A stretch of DNA of 64,000 nt from Neobacillus endophyticus (GTDB lineage: Bacteria; Bacillota; Bacilli; Bacillales; Cytobacillaceae). The translations under genes and the position numbers were made by a program. This document shows positions 58,427 through 64,000 of this stretch, piece after piece. Under the pieces are notes generated by a model. That model saw only the letters and a list, made by a program, of their open reading frames with translations, did not search any database and was not told the origin of the DNA. Location of the stretch: the NCBI RefSeq assembly GCF_013248975.1, contig NZ_JABRWH010000001.1, positions 3,244,001 through 3,308,000 on the forward strand. The letters are read 5' to 3'. Position 1 is the first letter of the stretch; every line of letters starts with the position of its first letter.

Positions 58427-59170
58427 ATGAAATTTCCCGTTTTTATTTTTGGAATCCACCCGCATTTGCTTTTTGAATCACTTGCCTATTTTATTGGATT
58501 CCGAGTGTACTTGTATACAAGAAATAAAGAAAGGATCCCGATAGATAAGGCCATTTGGGTGATTGTAGGAGCCATATTAGGGGCAGCGATTGGTTCAAAG
58601 CTGCTATATTTGTTTGAAGACCCGAAAAAGACAATTGAAGATTGGAATGATCTCGCCTATCTGACGGAGGGAAAAACGATCGTTGGAGGGTTACTCGGCG
58701 GATTGATTGGTGTGGAATCAGCCAAAAAATGGATAGGCTGGTCAAGGTCAACAGGTGATGATTTTGTACTGCCGCTTGCCATTGGGATGATGATTGGCAG
58801 AATAGGCTGTTTTTTAACTGGTTTGAGTGACCATACATATGGAATTCCCACCACATGGATTACAGGTATAGATTTCGGTGATGGAGTGAAACGTCATCCA
58901 ACACAGCTATATGAAATTGTCTTTTTGGCGATTACCGCCATTATCATTTATCAAATTAAAAAGAAAAATGCTGGCTGGGAAGGGCTGCAGTTTCAAATAT
59001 TTATGCTTGGCTATCTGACCTTTCGCTTCCTCATTGACTTTATTAAACCAACCCCGCATCCTTACTTGTTTCTGAATAACATTCAAGTAGCCAGCCTGTT
59101 AGGTATCAGTTATTACGTCTGGCTGATTAATAAAAAGAAGATCAAAATAAGGAGAGAAATTCATGCCTAA
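58427..59170 (+). CDS. Lgt-like membrane protein (diverged prolipoprotein diacylglyceryl transferase family)
   Basis: A 247-aa polytopic membrane protein of the Lgt fold with about seven hydrophobic segments. Family landmarks are FGIHPHLLFESLAYFIGFR, GKTIVGGLLGGLIGV, GRIGCFLTG, HPTQLYE and FRFLIDF. Compared with E. coli Lgt, the essential His103 region (FHGGLIG) has Val, and Asn146 of GRxGNF is Cys, while the Arg and the YE motif remain. So normal diacylglyceryl transfer to a lipobox cysteine is doubtful. It overlaps the radical SAM gene by 8 bases, which points to a joint role. It starts at ATG after AGGGAGGAGGGG. Confidence 0.88.
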   Translation: MKFPVFIFGIHPHLLFESLAYFIGFRVYLYTRNKERIPIDKAIWVIVGAILGAAIGSKLLYLFEDPKKTIEDWNDLAYLTEGKTIVGGLLGGLIGVESAKKWIGWSRSTGDDFVLPLAIGMMIGRIGCFLTGLSDHTYGIPTTWITGIDFGDGVKRHPTQLYEIVFLAITAIIIYQIKKKNAGWEGLQFQIFMLGYLTFRFLIDFIKPTPHPYLFLNNIQVASLLGISYYVWLINKKKIKIRREIHA

Positions 59171-60578
59171 TCGTCCCTATTTATTTTATGAATTAACAAA
59201 CAGTATTTGCTCCACTTTTTTGCGAAAAGTTGAAGCAAAGGTCATTATTGAAAATGAAAAAGTATATCTCGTGAAGAATTGCCTGCAGCATGGCAGAGAA
59301 AAGGTGCTTATTTCGACAGATGTTGAATATTATAAGTGGTGCCGCGAATTTATAAAGCCGTCAGAGATGCCATATCGCTGGAACACACCCGTTAAATATG
59401 GCTGCCCATACGATTGCGGGCTATGTCCAGATCATGAACAGCACAGCTGTTTGACGTTATTGGAAATAACAGAAAGATGTAATTTAAATTGTCCCATTTG
59501 TTATGCAGAATCTTCTCCACAAAAAGGCGGTTTCCGTAGTCTGGAGACAATCGAATTTATGCTGGACAGTATTGTTAAAAATGAGCGCCAGCCGGATATT
59601 GTGCAAATCAGCGGCGGTGAGCCAACCATCCATCCGCAGTTTTTTGAAATTCTTGATATGGCGAAATCGCGGCCTATTCGACATATAATGGTCAACACTA
59701 ACGGCCTGCGAATTGCGAATGATAAAGAGTTTGTCAAACGTCTTGCCGGCTACACGCCAGGTTTTGAAATCTATTTACAGTTCGACAGTTTTGAAAAAGC
59801 TGCCCTTGAAGAACTAAGAGGGGTCGATTTAAGAGAAATCCGCCAAAAAGCGATCGATCATTTAAATGAGTTCAATATATCGACGACATTGGTGGTGACC
59901 TTGAAAAAAGGATTAAACGACCACGAAGTCGGAGATATCATCCAATATGGTCTAAAGCAAAAATGTGTCCGGGGAGTTACCTTCCAGCCAATACAAGCGG
60001 CAGGGCGATTGGAAGAATATGACGGAATGGCCAATCGCTTAACATTAAGTGAAGTACGGCAGATGATTATTGATCAATCCGAAGTCTTTTCAGCGAAGGA
60101 TATCATTCCTGTCCCTTGCCATCCAGATTGTCTGGCAATGGGGTATGCATTGAAATTGAATGGCAATGTCACTCCGCTGACAGGGCTGATTGATCCCAAA
60201 ATATTATTAGAGGGAGGGCGGAATACGATTGTATTTGAACAAGATGATAACATGAAAAATATGATTTTTAAATTATTTTCACTCAACCATTCTCCTGATT
60301 CATCTGCGTTATCATTAAAGGATCTGTTATGCTGCCTGCCAAAGGTTGCCATGCCGGGAGAAATTGGTTATGACAATGTGTTTCGGGTAATCATTATGCA
60401 GTTTTTAGATGCTTATAATTTTGATGTTCGGTCTGTGAAAAAATCCTGTGTCCATATTGCCCATCCGGATGGCCGGATTATTCCATTTGACACATACAAT
60501 CTTTTTTATCGTGATGACAAAGAGGAAGCATTGAAGAAAATTCAGGAAGAATTAGCGGGTAAAACGTACATTAAATAG
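59163..60578 (+). CDS. Radical SAM enzyme resembling tetraether lipid synthase (Tes/MJ0619-like)
   Basis: A 471-aa radical SAM protein. An auxiliary cysteine cluster KYGCPYDCGLCPDHEQH (about 77-93) precedes the SAM motif CNLNCPIC (about 104-111); SGGEPT, NTNG and LQFD follow the TIM barrel. LVVTLKKGLNDHEVGDII and VTFQPIQAAGR, and C-terminal cysteines (PCHPDC), also recall archaeal MJ0619/Tes, which joins lipid tails C-C. The N-terminal rubredoxin-like motif is incomplete here (ICSTF, NCLQHG). The lipid link is inferred from this likeness and the overlapping Lgt-like gene; the substrate is unknown. Confidence 0.82.
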   Translation: MPNRPYLFYELTNSICSTFLRKVEAKVIIENEKVYLVKNCLQHGREKVLISTDVEYYKWCREFIKPSEMPYRWNTPVKYGCPYDCGLCPDHEQHSCLTLLEITERCNLNCPICYAESSPQKGGFRSLETIEFMLDSIVKNERQPDIVQISGGEPTIHPQFFEILDMAKSRPIRHIMVNTNGLRIANDKEFVKRLAGYTPGFEIYLQFDSFEKAALEELRGVDLREIRQKAIDHLNEFNISTTLVVTLKKGLNDHEVGDIIQYGLKQKCVRGVTFQPIQAAGRLEEYDGMANRLTLSEVRQMIIDQSEVFSAKDIIPVPCHPDCLAMGYALKLNGNVTPLTGLIDPKILLEGGRNTIVFEQDDNMKNMIFKLFSLNHSPDSSALSLKDLLCCLPKVAMPGEIGYDNVFRVIIMQFLDAYNFDVRSVKKSCVHIAHPDGRIIPFDTYNLFYRDDKEEALKKIQEELAGKTYIK

Positions 60579-60596
60579 TTATTTAAAGGGGGGGAG

Positions 60597-60890
60597 ATGG
60601 TGAAGCAAAATCAGGGAGACAACGGAAATGCCAAGCCATTAAAAGATCTTTGGATTGGAATGGGAATCACCTTGAGCATTTACCTTTTAGGGTTAATATT
60701 ATTGTTTGTAAATGCAATAATGGTGCTTCCATATATAGTAGTGGCAATCGTTGCCCTTATTATCATTCCAATTGTTTGTTTTGCAAAAGGGAAAAAGCGG
60801 ATGGGCCAGGGAGCATTAATAGGCTTGGGACTTAATATCTTATTGTTTACCGCATGTTCCGGTATTATTTTATCTAACAATGGCGGATAA
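60597..60890 (+). CDS. Small membrane protein in the radical SAM operon
   Basis: A 97-aa protein I do not recognise by family. A short polar N-terminus is followed by three hydrophobic segments (about 19-37, 40-62, 73-91) separated by the basic loop KGKKRMGQG. The ribosome site GGGGGGGAG lies just before the ATG, 18 bp after the radical SAM gene, so it belongs to the same transcript, which ends at the large terminator at 60952. It may be an accessory or anchoring subunit. Confidence 0.78.
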   Translation: MVKQNQGDNGNAKPLKDLWIGMGITLSIYLLGLILLFVNAIMVLPYIVVAIVALIIIPIVCFAKGKKRMGQGALIGLGLNILLFTACSGIILSNNGG

Positions 60891-60951
60891 TTTCTAAATA
60901 AAAAGCACTTGAACTTGAAATGTTACTGTCACACTTTATTAGGACTAAATG

Positions 60952-60999
60952 AAAAAGGATAGGTAAATAGAAACAATTTCTATTTACCTATCCTTTTTT
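60952..60999 (+). terminator. Large terminator after the Lgt-like/radical SAM operon
   Basis: A 22-bp perfect stem (AAAAAGGATAGGTAAATAGA... and its complement) with a 3-base loop CAA and flanking T/A runs. It can work in either direction. Confidence 0.92.
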
Positions 61000-61030
61000 G
61001 TTAGTTCAAAAAAATTTCGAAATGCGAAGT

Positions 61031-61047
61031 TTGGTGCCTGACACCAA
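61031..61047. repeat. Short palindromic element TTGGTGCCTGACACCAA
   Basis: TTGGTG and CACCAA arms with centre CCTGA. GGTGCCTGACACC-like strings are frequent intergenic elements in Bacillus-group genomes, from memory; only one copy is in this window. Confidence 0.45.
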
Positions 61048-61120
61048 TAACACTAATTTGATATTATTATTTTTATAATTATTAAATTATTCTTAATAGA
61101 GCTTGAGGGAGGGAGTCAGC

Positions 61121-61924
61121 ATGAGGGTTTTGAAGTTGGAGGGTGTTTCGTTAAAAAGGGATGGGACATGGATTTTGCAAGATGTGAATTGGCAGTTTGA
61201 AAAAGGGGAGAATTGGGTTTTATTTGGTTTGAACGGGAGCGGCAAAACGGCGATCTTAAATTTGCTAAATGCTTTTTACTTCCCGACCAAAGGGAAAGTG
61301 ACAGTTTTAGGGATGGAATTTGGCAAGACCTATCTGGGTGAAAAACTTCGCAGGCAAATCGGCTTTGTTTCATCATCTCTTCAGGAAAAAATATACCCGG
61401 ATGATAATGCTTTTGAGGTAGTATTGAGCGGAGCATTTGCCTCAATTGGACTTTATGAGCAGCCTACAGATGAAATGCGGAACAAAGCAATCGGGTTATT
61501 GGAGGAATTAGGCTGCATCGAGTATGCGAATCGTAACTATGTAACCTTATCACAGGGGGAAAAACAGCGGGTACTGATTGCACGTGCCCTGATGGCAGAT
61601 CCATCACTTTTAATATTGGATGAGCCGACAAATGGGCTAGATTTTATCGCCCGTGAAAAATTATTAGACTCAATCGAACGAATTGCCAAAATTCCATCTG
61701 CTCCTTCGATTATTTATGTCACACATCATGTCGAAGAAATTCTGCCAGTTTTCAATAAAACGCTGTTGTTAAGATCAGGTCAAGTATTTGCATCTGGTGA
61801 TACAAAAGAAATGTTATCTAGTGACAAATTAACCGAATATTTTGAGCTTCCAGTCCAAGTTATATGGCAGAACGGCAGGCCATTGCTCGCAAGCTTACAG
61901 AAACAGCACGAGAAGGCTCGATAA
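61121..61924 (+). CDS. ABC transporter ATP-binding protein (YlmA-like)
   Basis: A 267-aa stand-alone ATPase. Walker A GLNGSGKTA (about 37-45), signature LSQGEKQRV, Walker B LLILDEPTNGLD and the H-loop VTHHVEEI are intact. The LGMEFGKTYLGEKLRRQIGFVSSSLQEK segment resembles YlmA/ModF-type ATPases. No permease is adjacent, so the partner or role is unknown. I use ATG 61121, 6 bases after GAGGGAGGGAG; the TTG at 61103 precedes that site. Confidence 0.88.
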   Translation: MRVLKLEGVSLKRDGTWILQDVNWQFEKGENWVLFGLNGSGKTAILNLLNAFYFPTKGKVTVLGMEFGKTYLGEKLRRQIGFVSSSLQEKIYPDDNAFEVVLSGAFASIGLYEQPTDEMRNKAIGLLEELGCIEYANRNYVTLSQGEKQRVLIARALMADPSLLILDEPTNGLDFIAREKLLDSIERIAKIPSAPSIIYVTHHVEEILPVFNKTLLLRSGQVFASGDTKEMLSSDKLTEYFELPVQVIWQNGRPLLASLQKQHEKAR

Positions 61925-61957
61925 ATAACTAATAGTTCTAAACTGTAGTATTTTAAA

Positions 61958-61990
61958 GAATCGGACCTTTTTCAAAAAGGTCCGGTTCAA
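61958..61990. terminator. Bidirectional terminator between the ABC ATPase and hpaB-like genes
   Basis: GAATCGGACC and GGTCCGGTTC pair (with wobble) around a TTTTT-CA-AAAAA apex. The gene on the minus strand stops just beyond it. Confidence 0.75.
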
Positions 61991-61992
61991 AA

Positions 61993-63447
61993 TTACGGCA
62001 GCTGATTCGTCTTTAAATCTAAAAATTGGCAAACTTCTTTCACATATTCATCCTTTGGGTAGGTTTTATACAACAGGCTGGATAAGCGAATGGGATCCCC
62101 GAAAAAATAGCGTTCATACTGTGTTTGCCGGGTACCGAACGAACTCATGGTTAAATCCCATGCCAGCCGAAATAGTTTCACCCGATCCACCGCATTAATT
62201 CTTGCACCTTGCATGTACTTTTCAAGAGCTGTCCCTATATCAGATTGAAAGTCTTCCTCAGTGGGAAGCGATACCATTCCACTTGCACCCATTAATTGAA
62301 TGATTTCACTGAATCTCGGGTAAATCTTTGGAAAGATATTGGTGGCAACCTGAAGTGGTATTAGACTAGGCCGTAATGTACCCCATTCATCGAATTGGGC
62401 ATCTGCCTCTGATTTTTCTAACAATGCCTTCATCGTTTCAAGACCAATAATGATCTCAGACAGTTTTTCCTGAATATGCTGATAGTCACCTATATTGATC
62501 GTATCAGCTATAGTTTGAGCAATTCCGAGAAGGAATTCCGTTTTAACAATCTGTCTGATGATTACCTGATGTGTGGCAAAATGATGAAAAGAGTTCTGAA
62601 GCATAAAATCATGGGCAGCTTCGGGATTATTATAGAAAAAAACCCGTTCCCATGGGACAAAAACATCATTAAAAACTAATATCGTATCCATTTCTTCATA
62701 CCGAGAACTTAAGGGATAATCAAACGCAGAGTCTCCGCTTACAAATGATTCACGGCAAATAAACTTTAATCCTTCCGTATCAGACGGTAATGAAAAAGCG
62801 AAGGCTTCTGCCTCATCCAACACTCCGCCAGCAGAGTAAACCAGTACTTCATCGGTTAATCCACCTTGTGTTGCCAAAAGTCTTGCCCCTTTAATAAAGA
62901 TGCCTTTACTGTTTTGATTAACAACCCTTGCGGAAATTGGTTCATTTGATAGATTTAACAGTAATTGTGATCGATTTACCTGAGGGGAAATAAACGTATG
63001 CGTAAAGGAGAGGTCATGTTTTTTTGCCCTTTCATAAAGTGCCAGAATATTTTCTGGAAAACAATTTTCTCTGCCGATTAACAGATTCCGAGAGGAGGCA
63101 AATGCCATGATGGTGGAATTCATATAATCTGGACTCCTGCCCATCATCCCATGAGTATGCCTCGCCCAATGCTCGATCATGATTCTACGCATTTTTATAT
63201 CTTCTTTTGTTTTGGGCTGCAGATAAGAAAGTCCGATCGGTTCACCTGATTCCGGTGATGGGAAGGTTAGTTTGTTGGCAAAACATGGGTCAACTTGCAA
63301 ATCATATAAAGATGCTTTACTTTTCAAAATTCCTTTAAAGGCAGGATGTTCAGATTTTTTTCCTTCTACCTTTTTTCCTTGCAGCCAAATATCCGTATTT
63401 AACTGATCAATTCGATCTATAAATTCCTTTCCGGTAATGGCCCCCAT
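61993..63447 (-). CDS. 4-hydroxyphenylacetate 3-hydroxylase family flavin monooxygenase (HpaB-like)
   Basis: A 484-aa oxygenase component of the HpaB/HpaC two-component type that uses reduced FAD to ortho-hydroxylate phenols. Typical segments: ITGKEFIDRI, HARHTHGMMGRSPDYMNS (near 110), YEEMDTILVFNDVFVPWERVF (near 260), QLMGASGMVSLPTEEDF, and the C-terminal SFGTRQTQYERYFFGDP. It resembles YoaI of B. subtilis. The real substrate is not certain; no reductase gene is adjacent. I use the ATG at 63447 because GGAG lies 8 bases upstream; a GTG at 63456 would overlap that site. Confidence 0.9.
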   Translation of the reverse strand: MGAITGKEFIDRIDQLNTDIWLQGKKVEGKKSEHPAFKGILKSKASLYDLQVDPCFANKLTFPSPESGEPIGLSYLQPKTKEDIKMRRIMIEHWARHTHGMMGRSPDYMNSTIMAFASSRNLLIGRENCFPENILALYERAKKHDLSFTHTFISPQVNRSQLLLNLSNEPISARVVNQNSKGIFIKGARLLATQGGLTDEVLVYSAGGVLDEAEAFAFSLPSDTEGLKFICRESFVSGDSAFDYPLSSRYEEMDTILVFNDVFVPWERVFFYNNPEAAHDFMLQNSFHHFATHQVIIRQIVKTEFLLGIAQTIADTINIGDYQHIQEKLSEIIIGLETMKALLEKSEADAQFDEWGTLRPSLIPLQVATNIFPKIYPRFSEIIQLMGASGMVSLPTEEDFQSDIGTALEKYMQGARINAVDRVKLFRLAWDLTMSSFGTRQTQYERYFFGDPIRLSSLLYKTYPKDEYVKEVCQFLDLKTNQLP

Positions 63448-63577
63448 AATAACCACTCCTTCATTTTTAGAGCTTCTCCAAAAAAGTGAATAAGCTTAGC
63501 TAGTTTTAGTTTATTGGCAAGGAAGTTGTCCCGTTCTACTCTTTTTATAGACAAACAAAAAATGGGTCAAACAAGCA

Positions 63578-63612
63578 AAAGCCGTCCCCTAAAAAAAGAT
63601 GGGGACGGCTTT
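63578..63612 (-). terminator. Terminator of the minus-strand S53 protease gene
   Basis: AAAGCCGTCCCC and GGGGACGGCTTT form a 12-bp perfect stem with an A/T loop. T-rich sequence follows on the minus strand. Confidence 0.85.
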
Positions 63613-63630
63613 ATTATTTTATTTGGCTAT

Positions 63631-63700
63631 ATATTAAAGAACAGTGTTGATTGAAGCGAAGTGCCTGGATCGGATATCCACAGCCAAGTTTAACCGAGCC
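63631..63700. repeat. Dispersed repeat copy (GTGTTGATTG...GCGAAGTGCCTGGA type)
   Basis: TTAAAGAACAGTGTTGATTG joins directly to AAGCGAAGTGCCTGGATCGGA and ends CACAGCCAAGTTTAAC. It looks like the two ends of the longer Bacillus-group repeat with its middle deleted. It overlaps the 3' flank of the S53 gene. Confidence 0.65.
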
Positions 63701-63702
63701 TT

Positions 63703-64000
63703 TTATTTAAATTTGGATGCAAGTGCCGCTACATCCGGTGTACCAAGTCCTGTAGCCTGATTATAAACTGTTCCTGGTGTTCCACTGTAAAAACCATTAT
63801 CGTTCGTTGCACCTACAGTGTTCAAAGGATGGAATGGTGAGTCCTTTTGTATCGCATAGCGATAAATTTGCGAGTTCCAGAAGCCAGCTTGTGTTTGGTT
63901 CGCACTGTTAATTAATGCTGAAAGACCACATAATTGTGGTGATACAAAGGAAGTTCCTCCATATACTGCATAACCAGAATTGGAGCCAGGATCAGCTGGA
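63703..64000 (-). CDS. S53 family (sedolisin/kumamolisin) peptidase, C-terminal part
   Basis: The last 98 or so codons of a minus-strand gene that runs off the window; the stop is at 63705-63703. The catalytic serine motif GGTSFVSPQLCGL is present, followed by the calcium-binding end (NGFYSGTPGTVYNQATGLGTPDVAALASKF) typical of pro-kumamolisin-type serine-carboxyl peptidases, which are usually secreted and acid-active. The catalytic Glu and Asp lie outside the window. No start codon is visible because the frame is open at the edge. Confidence 0.9.
   Translation of the reverse strand, partial: PADPGSNSGYAVYGGTSFVSPQLCGLSALINSANQTQAGFWNSQIYRYAIQKDSPFHPLNTVGATNDNGFYSGTPGTVYNQATGLGTPDVAALASKFK

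Noticed and set aside
1..64000. CRISPR arrays, tRNA or rRNA genes, prophage and complete insertion sequences
   Set aside because: No regularly spaced repeats, tRNA-like cloverleaf segments, transposase or phage genes were seen in the read-through.

Overview
The window is a low-GC Gram-positive chromosome segment from an endospore-forming member of the Bacillaceae. I judge this from gene order (rseP, polC, rimP-nusA-ylxR-ylxQ-infB-ylxP-rbfA-truB-ribF-rpsO-pnp, ... recA-rny-ymdB-spoVS-miaB-ymcA-cotE), from protein sequences that closely resemble their Bacillus subtilis counterparts, and from sporulation genes (dpaA/dpaB, spoIIIE, ymxH, spoVS, cotE). A Neobacillus/Bacillus-like genus is likely, but the species cannot be named from the sequence alone.

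Layout. Positions 1-1601 hold the 3' end of dxr and the site-2 protease rseP. Positions 1764-6089 are polC; proS, which sits between rseP and polC in B. subtilis, is absent here. A dispersed repeat (about 6116-6306) is followed by the promoter and a leader hairpin of the translation/transcription factor operon (6482-13826). rpsO and pnp follow, each with its own leader. Positions 16756-24555 carry a degenerate polysaccharide deacetylase (ylxY), an M16 protease, and the sporulation/lysine block ymxH-dpaA-dpaB-asd-dapG-dapA, which makes dipicolinate and diaminopimelate. Then come rnjB, tepA, ylzJ and spoIIIE, a GntR regulator with a BMP/Nup-type nucleoside ABC transporter (30329-35975), the ymfF-H-I-J-K-M cluster, pgsA, cinA, recA, rny, ymdB, spoVS, a 2-oxoacid:ferredoxin oxidoreductase (korA/korB), miaB, ymcA and cotE.

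After cotE (about 54.7 kb to the end) the B. subtilis order, where mutS-mutL follow, stops. An accessory block takes over: a small hypothetical gene, a GNAT acetyltransferase, a small kinase-fold protein, a short methionyl-tRNA synthetase behind a T-box leader, an operon of an Lgt-like membrane protein with a Tes/MJ0619-like radical SAM enzyme and a small membrane protein, an ABC ATPase, an HpaB-type flavin monooxygenase, and the C-terminal end of an S53 (sedolisin) protease.

The most interesting candidate system is the 58427-60890 operon. A diverged Lgt-family protein that lacks key Lgt residues overlaps a radical SAM gene resembling the archaeal tetraether lipid synthase family, and a small membrane protein follows. 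This suggests an undescribed glycerolipid or lipoprotein modification. Other points of note are three families of dispersed intergenic repeats or palindromes, matched GGTCTGA palindromes around the GntR/Nup region, a good cre site ahead of the Nup-type lipoprotein gene, and sporulation-sigma promoter matches ahead of dpaA, ymfJ, spoVS and cotE. I saw no tRNA, rRNA, CRISPR array, prophage or intact insertion sequence.
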